Below the pieces are notes generated by a model. It saw only the letters and a list, made by a program, of their open reading frames with translations. It made no database searches and had not been told where the DNA came from. The position numbers were made by a program, and so were the translations under genes. Shown here piece by piece: positions 1-9,579 of a stretch of 64,000 bases of DNA. How positions within the stretch are numbered: the stretch's first letter is position 1; each line of letters opens with the position of its first letter. The stretch is from NCBI RefSeq assembly GCF_008365315.1, contig NZ_CP043506.1, forward strand, positions 601,001 through 665,000, written 5' to 3'. This stretch comes from Acetobacter vaccinii (GTDB taxonomy: Bacteria; Pseudomonadota; Alphaproteobacteria; Acetobacterales; Acetobacteraceae).

Positions 1-660
1 CGCGGCCAAGCGCAGGGCGGGCAGGCTGCGCCACAGGCCAACGAGTGAGAGCATAAGCGTGCCATAGCCATGCCGCACGACCGGCACGCTACGGGGCAGC
101 ACCCATGCCATCAGCCCCCCTGCCCCGGCAGAAAGCGGCACCCCTAGCCAGAACATGGCGCGCCACCCGGCATGATCGGCCACAAAACCCGCCAAAGTCC
201 GGCTAAGCAGGATACCACACAGCAGGCCGGACATAACAACACCCACCGTAGCCCCCCGACGCTCGGGCGATGCCAGATGTGCGGCAAACGGCACAATCTG
301 CTGCGCCACCGTCGCCGCAGCCCCAATACAGAGCGACGTGACAAGCAGCACCCCGATCGTGGGGGCCAACGCTGTTGCCACAAGGGCAAGAGTGAGCAGT
401 ATGAACTGCCCCACGATCAGGCTTTTACGTTCCAGCAGATCACCCAGCGGGACCAGAACGAACAGGCCCAAAGCATAGCCAAGCTGGGTTGCGGTGGGGA
501 TAAAGGCCGTCAATCGGCCTGGCAAAGCCGCCTCCATAACCCCCAGCATCGGCTGGTTGTAATAGATATTGGCCACGGCAAAACCCGTTGCCGCCGCCAT
601 AGCGAGGGTGAGCCCACGCCCTGCGGACGCATCCGGGCCAAGAGAGGGGGGAGTGTCCAT
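1..660 (-). CDS. MFS transporter, DHA1-like, C-terminus cut by window edge
   Basis: Reading the minus strand from the ATG at 660 gives 220 codons open to base 1, so only the N-terminal half is present. The product starts MDTPPSL and contains an [14 protein letters not shown] motif in the first membrane helix, typical of MFS proteins of the DHA1 class. A second helix leads into a GDLLERK loop, the usual charged loop 2-3 of the superfamily. At least five to six hydrophobic segments are visible. It should be an inner-membrane proton-driven exporter of small molecules; the substrate cannot be told. Nothing on its strand lies upstream for 660 bases, so it probably has its own promoter. Confidence 0.85.
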   Translation of the reverse strand, partial: MDTPPSLGPDASAGRGLTLAMAAATGFAVANIYYNQPMLGVMEAALPGRLTAFIPTATQLGYALGLFVLVPLGDLLERKSLIVGQFILLTLALVATALAPTIGVLLVTSLCIGAAATVAQQIVPFAAHLASPERRGATVGVVMSGLLCGILLSRTLAGFVADHAGWRAMFWLGVPLSAGAGGLMAWVLPRSVPVVRHGYGTLMLSLVGLWRSLPALRLAA

Positions 661-1323
661 ATGCTGTATCCTGAGTATCATGCCCGCCCAAGCCATAAGC
701 CAGCAGACCCGGCGCGGCATAGCCCGCAGAGCTTCACATCTGAGGAAGCCCATACGTTACATGCATAAATATTAGCTATTACAGCGTGGTTTTACCAATG
801 AGGGATATTACTCTAGGCTATAACAACCACAAACGCAGCCCGGCCAGAAAATCACCCCGCCTGCCTTCTGCGACCAAATCCACCCTTTGAGCGATAGAGT
901 ACGGGCGACCTGCAACCACAGAACACCAATCAGCCCTCAATACTAAAGCCACATCCGTTCACAGAGATGGCTCCAGATCATTGTTTGATCGGGCATCTTT
1001 ATTCGACCAAAAACGCCCATCCGCTGGGATGGTGCCTTACCTTTGGGGAAACTACTGCTCAGAGATTCTGCTCAGCCATCTTACGGCCGTACCACGGTAA
1101 GGCCCGTCATGCCGGTATATGGAAGACGTGGCTCCAAGGCAGGCCAGTGCCCATAAATATGACCCAAGCTGGCACTGTATAAGAGCCGAACAGGAAGACT
1201 CTGCCCACGGCACGATAAGGCAAGCACAGCCGGATCGAAGCGCCTGTGAGTGCTTAACTCAGAAGCCTTACGGAGGAGACGGGCAGCATTAATGCACCCG
1301 CCCACTCCTGACTGTGTGGTTAT
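661..1323. other. Intergenic region without a recognisable gene
   Basis: About 660 bases between the MFS transporter start and the chemoreceptor stop. Two small overlapping open frames (967-1182 plus, 1081-1305 minus) have no ribosome-binding site or family resemblance that I recognise. The stretch 760-840 is AT-rich and may hold the promoter of the MFS gene. A GCATTAATGC palindrome lies at 1286-1295. No terminator-like hairpin with a T run was found. Confidence 0.5.
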
Positions 1324-2802
1324 TTAGAAGCCTATCGCCTGCCGGGTTTTGCCGCCTTCCAGAAGCGCCATCCCGGACCGGCCAATACCCTGCCCACCGC
1401 CATGCCCGATGGTAAACTGTGCCACAAGCCGGGTCAGTTCATTAGCCATGGTTGACAGGTTATGGCTTGCAGCCGCGCTTTCCTCCGCCACGGCCGCATT
1501 TTTCTGGGTCGTGAGTTCCATGTCACCCATCGCGATGTTCAGTTCCCCAATACTCGCCGCCTGCCCCTGGGCTGCGGCTGCAATATTGGATACCAGCACA
1601 TTGATCTGCGTGACCTGCGACACAATGCGTTGCAGGGAACTCCCAGCCTCCAGCACCAAGGACACACCCGCCTTAACCTGCTTGCCCGATGTGCCGATAA
1701 GGGTTGCAATTTCCTTTGCAGCCTCGCCCGAACGCTGCGCCAGGATACGGACCTCGTTTGCCACCACGGCAAAACCTCGACCCGAATCCCCAGCCCGTGC
1801 GGCTTCGACGCTGGCGTTCAGAGCCAGAATATTGGTCTGGAACGCCAGATCGTTGATGATCCCGACAATACTGGTGATTTCCTTGGAGGATTCATCAATT
1901 TTGTTGATCGCTTCAATCGTTGTCTGCACCACAGCACCCGCATGCTCGGCATCAACCCGCGCGGCATTCACAACATCATGGGCCTGCTGGGTTTCGTCCG
2001 TGGTCTTACGCACCCGCTGCGTGATCTGTGTCAGCGCTGCGGATGTTTCTTCCAGCGTGGCTGCCTGCTGTTCTGTCCGGCGCGAGAGATCATCAGCACT
2101 TTGCTTGATCCCTTCCGCATTGGCCATGACATCCTTGGTGTTGTTCGAAATCTGGCGCATGGCCTGCTCAAGCTGCTCGGCCGTTGCGTTAAAGTTTTGT
2201 TGCAAGGCCGCAACACGCTCAGGCAAGCCCTGGACGCGGTGTGTCAGGTCACCCTCCGCCAGCGCCTTGAGTGCCAGGCTGACAGTCTGGATAACGTCCT
2301 GATCTTCCTTGGACCGAATTTCACGCTCGGCCTGCGCAGCCGCGCGCGCCTGATCGGCAATACCATTCAGATGTGCAAAGTAATGGTACATGACCACAGC
2401 AACATCTGACAGTACAGATCGGGTCAGACTACCAACCAGTTCGCTCATATTGCCACGGAAACGGGGCTTCTTGCTCACAAGTGTCTGGAGGAGCCCGCCC
2501 GCATAGCGCGAATAAACCTGGCTCAGATAGCTGACGTAATCAACTTTCTCCGCCAGCCGGTGGGTGATTTTTTCCTGAATACCAAAGTAGGTATCATTGA
2601 AATCCCCCCGGCTGATGCAAGCAAATTTCTGGGTTTCTTCCGCCAGCACGTCACGCGGCATCTGCTGCAACGACGGGTCGGCTGCCCTATAGGCCGCAAG
2701 CAGGATCTGCTCCAGATCCTTATGTACAATGTCCCAGACAAGCTGTCCGCTTTTCTGGTCCGCGCTGCTCCATGGAAGAAGTGTTTCTTTTATATCAGTC
2801 AT
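1324..2802 (-). CDS. Soluble methyl-accepting chemotaxis protein with globin-sensor-like N-terminus
   Basis: A 492-residue chemoreceptor without membrane segments. Residues about 15-165 resemble a globin-coupled sensor domain; His81 (in KITHRLAEK), followed by a Tyr-rich helix, is the candidate heme ligand, but the alignment is loose. A HAMP-like or linker helix follows (about 175-225), then the coiled-coil MCP signalling domain, whose conserved hairpin tip (residues about 312-372, with FQTNILALNASVEAARAG) is intact. Known HemAT-type relatives sense oxygen and control CheA in the cytoplasm. An AAGGCG ribosome-binding site sits about 10 bases before the ATG. The gene is divergent from the large GGDEF/EAL gene at 3224, which also carries a globin-like segment. 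No CheA, CheW or CheR gene is in the window. No C-terminal CheR-binding pentapeptide is evident. Confidence 0.88.
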   Translation of the reverse strand: MTDIKETLLPWSSADQKSGQLVWDIVHKDLEQILLAAYRAADPSLQQMPRDVLAEETQKFACISRGDFNDTYFGIQEKITHRLAEKVDYVSYLSQVYSRYAGGLLQTLVSKKPRFRGNMSELVGSLTRSVLSDVAVVMYHYFAHLNGIADQARAAAQAEREIRSKEDQDVIQTVSLALKALAEGDLTHRVQGLPERVAALQQNFNATAEQLEQAMRQISNNTKDVMANAEGIKQSADDLSRRTEQQAATLEETSAALTQITQRVRKTTDETQQAHDVVNAARVDAEHAGAVVQTTIEAINKIDESSKEITSIVGIINDLAFQTNILALNASVEAARAGDSGRGFAVVANEVRILAQRSGEAAKEIATLIGTSGKQVKAGVSLVLEAGSSLQRIVSQVTQINVLVSNIAAAAQGQAASIGELNIAMGDMELTTQKNAAVAEESAAASHNLSTMANELTRLVAQFTIGHGGGQGIGRSGMALLEGGKTRQAIGF

Positions 2803-3223
2803 ATTGCTGCGCCTTAGAGTTGCTTGCTCTATATTTCTTCGATCTAATAGTTATATTAACTATATGTCAATCATCCTCACGATCTATAAAAATAAAAAAC
2901 AAAATTCTTGCTTTTTTATAAAATCATTCACTTGCATGGGGTTTTCCCAAACACTGGCATGAAATGCGGCACCGCGGCACCATAAAAATCATAAAAATAT
3001 GGCACCAAACGCCATAAATCGTTCAGAAACCGCACAAGAGATGCCAAGAGTTCAAGATATAGAACAGGCTCTTCAAAAGTTTTCCACAGAATTTCATACG
3101 TAATATGTCACACAGTGTTACTTCAAACGCATTAAACACGCCTGTCATGTCATTTTACACTCTGAACACAATGGTCGAACCCAGCACAGCATGGTAACTG
3201 TCTGACAATCGAAGACAGGCGGC
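2803..3223. promoter_or_regulatory. AT-rich divergent promoter region
   Basis: The 420 bases between the divergent chemoreceptor and GGDEF/EAL genes are far richer in A and T than the surroundings, with runs such as AAAAATAAAAAAC near 2888-2902. They must hold both promoters. I see no convincing single -35/-10 pair or operator and no small gene. Confidence 0.5.
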
Positions 3224-6200
3224 TTGCCGTGGCTATGGCAAGCAACGCACGACAGAACCCTCCATTATGCGGCATCTGGTGTGAAAACTCCTTCCCCCTC
3301 CCTATCTCCTGCTCTGGTCTCCCGTGTGCATATCCGCAAGCAGGCACGCAGCCTCCTGCACTATGTCTTGCCCGCAGTGGCCGCCGCCACGTCTGGGGTG
3401 GTTATTGAATATAATGAATACGAGCACGCACAGGCCACGGTTGCAGCCAATGCCACGCAGGACAGTATCGCCTACGCAACGCTGATTGCCGGGCGGCTGA
3501 ACACCCGCTTTACAGAGCTGGAAATTGCCTCTGCCGTCCTCGGCGGAGCGGAAGGTGGGCCTGCCACCCCATCGCCCATGGTGGAACAGTCGCTCCAGAA
3601 CTATCTGGCCGCCAACGCCCACAACTATACCTTTAATATTCTTTCGGCGGATGGGGAGCACATTCAGTGGTCAACAACGCCCCTGTCGCACGCCACTCCA
3701 TCCGCGATGCGGGATTTTGCGCCTGTTGAAAAATCATCCCGCTATCTGCTCGGGCCTGTACATTATGTACAAAGCATGGACGCTATCGTGCTGCCCCTGC
3801 GCGTTCATGGGGTCAGCAACACCCAGACAGGCTATTTTCTGGCCTCGCCTTACAAGATCAGCCGCCTGCTTGATACGCAGGAACTCCCGCGGGAATATCG
3901 TAACTGGGTGTTCACGGTCATGGACACCCGCACCAATGCCCCGCTGCAGGCCCTGCCACCCTCGGACAAACACACCGGGCACACAGCCCCCGACAACACC
4001 CGCCTGGTGACGACACCTGTCATCGGCTACCCCTTTACCGTGCAGGTGCGCATAACCCCCCACCATATCTGGACCACTTTTCGTAAACAGGCAGTCAACC
4101 GCTGGGGGTCAGAAGGGCTGGTGCTGACCCTGCTCTTTGTCGGAATCGGGTTCATGATCCGCCGACAGGAAAAAAAGCAGAACCGCCAGCAGCAGCGCCT
4201 GACCGACTTTAACGCCTTTCTGGCCCAGATCAGCTACTGCATCAGTCAGGCGCAGGAAGAAAGCCGCCTGTTGCAGGATATCTGCGATCTGGCAATCCGC
4301 TATGCCCATCTGGACCTTGCCTTTATCGCCCGGCCCGATGCCTCGCAGCAGTTTCAGTTTCTGGCCGTTGGGGGCCAGCACGCCATTACGGACACTCTGT
4401 TTATTTCTGCCCGGGCCGACCTGCCAGAAGGGCAAGGTTCCGTAGGGCGGGTCTGGCGTAGTGCGCAGGCGATCTTCAACGCCTCTTTCGTCCAGAACGC
4501 GCACCTGGCCCCTTGGAAAAACTGGGCAGAGCAGCACAACCTGCATGCCAATGCGGCCCTGCCTATTATGCGCGATGGCAAGATCTGGGCCGTACTGAGC
4601 GTCTACCACAGGCAACCCGATATTTTTGACCACCAGCTACAGGCTCTGTTGCAGGAGGTCGCGACTGATATTTCCCGCGGGCTGGAAAAACTTTACAATA
4701 AAAAGCTGCAATCCGCGCTGCTGTACAATTCTGTTGTCGGTATTCTGCTGGTCAAGGACCATATCATTCAGCTTACCAACAGCCGGGTGGAGCATATGTT
4801 GGGCCTTCCGGCAGAAGCCCTCGTCAACCAGCCTGCCGAACTGCTGTTTACAGACCCGACAGAATTCGCCCGGGCCATCGCTGTCAACGAGACGCTGCAG
4901 CACAAGCACGAAACGCGCATTCCCAACGTCCGCCTAGCCCGTAAGGATGGCCATCTGCTGCTGGCTGATCTGTCAGGTGTGCGCCTGCATGATCTGTCGG
5001 GAGATGTCTCGGTCTGGACGATTGAAGATGTAACAACCCACGAGGTAGCCCGCCGCCTTTATCATGCGCTGCTCAACACGGCAGATGCCGTGCTACAGGC
5101 AACCGATGAAGCCGAGATGTGCGACCGCACCTGTGCTGACCTTGTGCTGGACACACTGTTCCACGCCGTCTGGATTGGCAGAATTGACAGCCGGGGCCAT
5201 CTGGAAGTGCTCTCCCGCGCGGGTGAAGGCACGGACAGCATCCATGAGCTGAGTGCCTACATGAAGACCGGCTCCAGCCCTGTCCCTGTCATGCTCCGCG
5301 CCTGGAACACCCGGACACTGGTCTATAGTAATGACGAACTGGCCGACATGGCCAAGGCCCCCTATTACGCCTTTATTGAAAAAAGCCGCTGGCGTGCAGT
5401 CTTGTCTGCCCCCATCTGGCGGGCGGGCAAGGTATGGGCCATTATCTCCTTTGCCGCAGCACAAACCCAGGTATTTGACGCGCAGAGCATTACACTGTGC
5501 CAGCGCGTTGCCGACCTTCTGGGCCATGCACTGGACAAGCTGGATGCTCAAAACCGCATAGAAAGCCTACAGGAAAAAGAAGCCCAACGGGCCAGGCATG
5601 ACCCGCTGACCGGCCTGCCCAACCGTCTGGCGCTGGAAGAATGCATGCCGCTGGCCCTGACCAGAGCCCGCGAACAAGGGCGTGGGGCAGGCATTTGCAT
5701 GCTGGACCTGGACGATTTCAAACAGGTCAATGACACCTATGGCCACGAAGCAGGCGACCACCTGCTGCAACAACTGGCCCAACGCCTTGTGCAGAGCCTC
5801 CGCCCAACAGATTTTGTCGCCCGCCTGGGTGGGGACGAATTTGTTGTCGTCCTGGAAGAACTGGATGCACTGCTGCCCATTGCACAGGCGACAACAGTAC
5901 TCAACACCCTGCATACTGCGGTTGAAACGCCTTTCCAGGTCACGCCCGAAGCCACGGCCAGCGTCGGCATGACCCTCGGCATGGCTCTGTACCCACTGGA
6001 TGGGGAAGACCCAGACACCCTGCTGCGACGGGCTGATGCTGCCATGTATCTGTCCAAGCAGACCAAGGCCACCCGCACCACCTGGTGGCGTCTGGCCAGC
6101 GCCCTGCCTGCCCACCCCAGCGCAGAAGAAGTACAGGTCCACACCTTTGATGCCTACGGGCCAGAGGCCCGGGACCTGCTGACCCGCGCCAAAACTTTTC

Positions 6201-8155
6201 TGCTGCACATCCAGCAGGATTTTGTCGAACAGTTCCACGACAATGTACGTGACCGGGCTGAATGGCAAAAGCTCTTTAGCAGCATGACAGAATCTGAACG
6301 TACAGAGCTACGTCATGCCGATATGGAGCACCTGCAACTCCTGCTGGCACCAGAGACACAGGAAGCCGATATCCTCAAGGCTGCTAACCCTCTGGGGGCA
6401 TCGCGCGCACTCAGCGGCGTCGACCCTGTCATGCTGACTGAAATATACAGCACCTACAGGCGGCAACTAATTGACAGCATGGATAAAGCCATGCTGCGCG
6501 CCTACGACCGCTACCACATTTTGCTGACAACCGAGATCCGCCTGCAGGAAGACAAGGCCACCCAGCTTGCCATCGGCCAGAAAATAGAACAGCAGTATTT
6601 TGCCCAGCTTTCCGCCCCCATGCCTGACCTGTCCAGCACATGGCCCGATGCCTGTGCTCAGGCAATCAATGCTCTTGGTCAGTTAACTGGTATTCAGGCC
6701 GTTATCCTTTACCGGAAAGATGCTGACGGCAAACCGCTGATCGAAGCCAGCGCCGGACCGCTGGCACAAGATTTTGTGCAGATTCTACAAACAAGTTTTG
6801 CACAGCCCCCCACGCAGGATACGCTGGATTGCAGTTCTATTACCGCACAGGCCTGGATGTCGGCGCAAATTACCAGCACCCCATCCTATGCTCTGGACCC
6901 ACGTACTCCAAAATGGCGTGATACCGCCCTGCAACTGGGCTTCCGCTCAGCCCTGAGCATACCGCTAAGGGAGGAAGGCGGACAGGTCAGCGCCGTGCTG
7001 ACCCTGCTTGGCGGGTATCCCAACCAGTTTGAATCCCTGATGATGCGGCAGTTTGCCCACGGGTTGCAGCAACGATGGGAGCAGATTTCCCAGCGGTACC
7101 ATCGCCAGCCCGCACCTTCTGTCACACAGGAGCGCTCGCAGCATTTGCGCAGCCTGCTGTTTGCAGGCGGGCTACGCATGTTTGTGCAACCTGTCATAGA
7201 CTTGCAGTCCGGCGCGCTGCTGGAAGTGGAAGCACTGGCCCGGATAGAAGACACCGACGGGCAGATTATTTCCCCCGCCATGTTCCTGCCCCTGCTAGGC
7301 CGCAACGAACTGGACCAGCTTTTCTACAAAGGTCTGGAGCAGGCTCTGACGTCCCTGTCACAATGGGACAAGGACGGGCTGCATACCAACCTTGCCATCA
7401 ATCTGCCTTCCACCTTCCTCCTGAATAATGATGGGCCGCAGAAAATTGCTGACATGCTGGCCCAGTATCACATAGAGCCGCATCGGCTTGCTGTGGAACT
7501 TCTGGAAACGCACAGTCTGGATTACAAAACGCAGGCAAGCACCATCCGCCAGTTCAAGGAACGCGGGATACAACTGGCGATTGATGATCTGGGGTCCGGG
7601 CATAGCAGCCTGCTGCGACTGTCCTCCCTTCCCTTTGACATCATCAAGGTGGATCAGGCGCTGCTCCGCCACCTGCACGACATGCCGTTGCAAATTCTCA
7701 GCGTGGTGAAATCCATTCTCGATATGGGCAAGGATTTTCACAGCCGCGTTGTGGTGGAGGGACTGTCGGATCAGGAAGTCATGGATGCTGTCAGTCATCT
7801 TGGCCACTGCTATGGCCAAGGCTATGGCATTGCCCGCCCCATGCCTGCGGCAGACCTGCCCGGCTGGTATAAGGAACACCAGGCGACATACCAGCAGAAA
7901 ACCGTGCAGGCTGATATTAACAGTGATCTTGCGGCTCTTGCCTGCCACTGGATCACCCTGCGCAACCAGACGGCAGCAGGGTCAACCGTGCCCGACCAAG
8001 ACCCCATGATCCGCTGGTTTGCTACGCAGAACCTGCAAAACTCTGACGCGGCACGCTGGCACCAGCAAAGCTGCCAGACCCCACCGGTGCCCGGTGCAGC
8101 CGCAAAGCTGACAGCCTGGCTGCTGGAGCGCCTGCGTAAAAACCCGGTATCGTAA
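3224..8155 (+). CDS. Giant multidomain c-di-GMP protein (sensor, GAF, PAS, GAF, GGDEF, globin-like, GAF, EAL)
   Basis: A 1643-residue membrane protein predicted to make and/or break c-di-GMP. Order by sequence: a hydrophobic segment near residues 45-62, a periplasmic region to about 290, a second membrane helix near 296-313, GAF-like (about 327-486), PAS-like (about 493-606), GAF-like (about 610-773), GGDEF (about 790-952, with RHDPLTGLPNR and an intact GGDEF near 869), a helical globin-sensor-like segment (about 970-1120), another GAF-like domain (about 1126-1286) and EAL (about 1303-1553). The EAL site keeps the EAL Glu, the Asn of AINLP, ELLET, DDLGSG, the Lys of IIKVDQ and the VVEGL Glu, so both catalytic domains look competent. 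In the globin-like part, Arg1061 stands where relatives as I recall them have the heme His. The start used is TTG 3224; GTG 3281 is an alternative and no strong ribosome-binding site decides. Confidence 0.9.
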   Translation: MPWLWQATHDRTLHYAASGVKTPSPSLSPALVSRVHIRKQARSLLHYVLPAVAAATSGVVIEYNEYEHAQATVAANATQDSIAYATLIAGRLNTRFTELEIASAVLGGAEGGPATPSPMVEQSLQNYLAANAHNYTFNILSADGEHIQWSTTPLSHATPSAMRDFAPVEKSSRYLLGPVHYVQSMDAIVLPLRVHGVSNTQTGYFLASPYKISRLLDTQELPREYRNWVFTVMDTRTNAPLQALPPSDKHTGHTAPDNTRLVTTPVIGYPFTVQVRITPHHIWTTFRKQAVNRWGSEGLVLTLLFVGIGFMIRRQEKKQNRQQQRLTDFNAFLAQISYCISQAQEESRLLQDICDLAIRYAHLDLAFIARPDASQQFQFLAVGGQHAITDTLFISARADLPEGQGSVGRVWRSAQAIFNASFVQNAHLAPWKNWAEQHNLHANAALPIMRDGKIWAVLSVYHRQPDIFDHQLQALLQEVATDISRGLEKLYNKKLQSALLYNSVVGILLVKDHIIQLTNSRVEHMLGLPAEALVNQPAELLFTDPTEFARAIAVNETLQHKHETRIPNVRLARKDGHLLLADLSGVRLHDLSGDVSVWTIEDVTTHEVARRLYHALLNTADAVLQATDEAEMCDRTCADLVLDTLFHAVWIGRIDSRGHLEVLSRAGEGTDSIHELSAYMKTGSSPVPVMLRAWNTRTLVYSNDELADMAKAPYYAFIEKSRWRAVLSAPIWRAGKVWAIISFAAAQTQVFDAQSITLCQRVADLLGHALDKLDAQNRIESLQEKEAQRARHDPLTGLPNRLALEECMPLALTRAREQGRGAGICMLDLDDFKQVNDTYGHEAGDHLLQQLAQRLVQSLRPTDFVARLGGDEFVVVLEELDALLPIAQATTVLNTLHTAVETPFQVTPEATASVGMTLGMALYPLDGEDPDTLLRRADAAMYLSKQTKATRTTWWRLASALPAHPSAEEVQVHTFDAYGPEARDLLTRAKTFLLHIQQDFVEQFHDNVRDRAEWQKLFSSMTESERTELRHADMEHLQLLLAPETQEADILKAANPLGASRALSGVDPVMLTEIYSTYRRQLIDSMDKAMLRAYDRYHILLTTEIRLQEDKATQLAIGQKIEQQYFAQLSAPMPDLSSTWPDACAQAINALGQLTGIQAVILYRKDADGKPLIEASAGPLAQDFVQILQTSFAQPPTQDTLDCSSITAQAWMSAQITSTPSYALDPRTPKWRDTALQLGFRSALSIPLREEGGQVSAVLTLLGGYPNQFESLMMRQFAHGLQQRWEQISQRYHRQPAPSVTQERSQHLRSLLFAGGLRMFVQPVIDLQSGALLEVEALARIEDTDGQIISPAMFLPLLGRNELDQLFYKGLEQALTSLSQWDKDGLHTNLAINLPSTFLLNNDGPQKIADMLAQYHIEPHRLAVELLETHSLDYKTQASTIRQFKERGIQLAIDDLGSGHSSLLRLSSLPFDIIKVDQALLRHLHDMPLQILSVVKSILDMGKDFHSRVVVEGLSDQEVMDAVSHLGHCYGQGYGIARPMPAADLPGWYKEHQATYQQKTVQADINSDLAALACHWITLRNQTAAGSTVPDQDPMIRWFATQNLQNSDAARWHQQSCQTPPVPGAAAKLTAWLLERLRKNPVS

Positions 8156-8165
8156 GCAAAACCAC

Positions 8166-8186
8166 GCCTGGTGCGTAACACCAGGC
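8166..8186. terminator. Hairpin between convergent genes
   Basis: Perfect 8-bp stem GCCTGGTG/CACCAGGC with a 5-base loop, placed between the stop of the GGDEF/EAL gene and the stop of the alcohol dehydrogenase gene. No T run follows on either strand, so efficiency is uncertain. Confidence 0.5.
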
Positions 8187-8199
8187 ATGGCGGTGCCAG

Positions 8200-9255
8200 T
8201 CAGGCGTGGGCTGGCATGCTGTCCATATCAATAACAAAGCGGTATTTAACGTCAGAGCGCAGCATACGCGTATAGGCGGTCTCGATCTCCTCCATACGGA
8301 TCATCTCGATGTCGGAGGTAATGCCATGTTCACCACAGAAATCGAGCATTTCCTGTGTTTCCGCGATCCCGCCAATCAGCGACCCGGCAAAGTTGCGGCG
8401 TTTGAAAATAAGGCTGAACACAGACACAGGCATGGGGTCTTCCGGAGCACCAACCTGCACCAGTGTCCCTTCACGCTTGAGCAGGCCCAGATAGGTATTG
8501 ATGTCATGGTTGGCCGCCACGGCATCGAGAATAAAGTCAAACCGTCCCTGCTCCTTGGCCATAGCCTCCGGGTCCTTGGACAGAACGACCTCATGCGCGC
8601 CCAGACGTTCCCCATCTGCGACCTTGCTGGCCGATGTGGTGAACAGAACAACCTCGGCCCCCAGCGCACGGGCAAATTTGACCCCCATGTGCCCAAGACC
8701 GCCCAGACCAACAATACCGACCCGCATACCCGGCCCCACCTTCCAGTGCCGCAGGGGGGACCAAGTGGTAATGCCAGCACACAGCAGTGGTGCCGCAGCG
8801 GCCGGGTCCAGTGTTTCGGGAATGGACAGTACAAAACCCTGATCCACCACAACGGCTTTTGAATAGCCGCCAAAGGTCAGACCGCGACCATGTCTGTCCT
8901 CACCATTATACGTGCCGACAAAACCTTCCTCGCAGTACTGTTCAAGCCCTTCCTGACAACTGGCACACTCACGGCAGGAATCCACCATACAGCCCACACC
9001 GACCAGTTGCCCCGGTTTGAAGCGGGTGACGGAACCGCCGACCTCTGCCACACGGCCCACAATTTCATGCCCCGGCACGCAAGGGTAGAGCGTATTGCGC
9101 CATTCATTACGGGCCTGATGAATGTCGGAGTGGCAGACACCGCAGTATAAAATATCAATCCGGACGTCATCAGGCCCGGTATCACGGCGCTCAAAGGACA
9201 GGGGCGCCAACGGCGCGTCTGCTGCTGTTGCAGCGTAGCCGACACAGGTAAACAT
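8200..9255 (-). CDS. Zinc-dependent NAD(P) alcohol dehydrogenase, YahK/CAD type
   Basis: A 351-residue medium-chain dehydrogenase that should interconvert alcohols and aldehydes in the cytoplasm. The catalytic zinc site is visible as YCGVCHSD (Cys41) and PGHE (His63). The structural zinc cysteines lie in CRECASC plus the following YCE. The nucleotide-binding loop is GLGGLGHMG, and length and motifs match the cinnamyl-alcohol/YahK branch, usually NADP-dependent with broad aldehyde reductase activity. A GAAAGGA ribosome-binding site precedes the ATG. Divergent from the MFS gene at 9580. The organism's periplasmic ethanol oxidation would use different (PQQ) enzymes, so a detoxification role is my inference. 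Confidence 0.92.
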   Translation of the reverse strand: MFTCVGYAATAADAPLAPLSFERRDTGPDDVRIDILYCGVCHSDIHQARNEWRNTLYPCVPGHEIVGRVAEVGGSVTRFKPGQLVGVGCMVDSCRECASCQEGLEQYCEEGFVGTYNGEDRHGRGLTFGGYSKAVVVDQGFVLSIPETLDPAAAAPLLCAGITTWSPLRHWKVGPGMRVGIVGLGGLGHMGVKFARALGAEVVLFTTSASKVADGERLGAHEVVLSKDPEAMAKEQGRFDFILDAVAANHDINTYLGLLKREGTLVQVGAPEDPMPVSVFSLIFKRRNFAGSLIGGIAETQEMLDFCGEHGITSDIEMIRMEEIETAYTRMLRSDVKYRFVIDMDSMPAHA

Positions 9256-9579
9256 GGTCCGATCCTTTCTGGCTGATATCCAACTTTTCTGCCCTCTTGC
9301 CCGCCAGACTTCAAGGCCGGGGGGCCGGACCTGTGCTTTCTCCCTTCAAACACAGGGGCCAGCGCGTTAAACCCCTGAACCCGACAGGGTTGAAAAACCC
9401 CGCACCACACCCTCCGGACCAGCCCACACCATGCCCTGACCGCACACATCACAAGCCTGTCATACTCCGCACGACTCTTTGTCGTTACCCTCCACCATGC
9501 TGCTGGCACCGTACTTCATCCGTGCAGTGCTGCTATAGGCCCAGCCCTTGCCAACGCCCTTAACAACCTGGATTTCTGG
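9256..9579. promoter_or_regulatory. Divergent intergenic region
   Basis: This 324-base stretch separates the divergent dehydrogenase and MFS genes and should contain both promoters. Only the dehydrogenase ribosome-binding site (GAAAGGA just upstream of 9255) is clear. No gene, repeat or operator stands out. Confidence 0.45.

Noticed and set aside
967..1305. Relic transposase or small genes in the 661-1323 gap
   Set aside because: Neither frame resembles a transposase, and no terminal inverted repeats or target duplications were seen.
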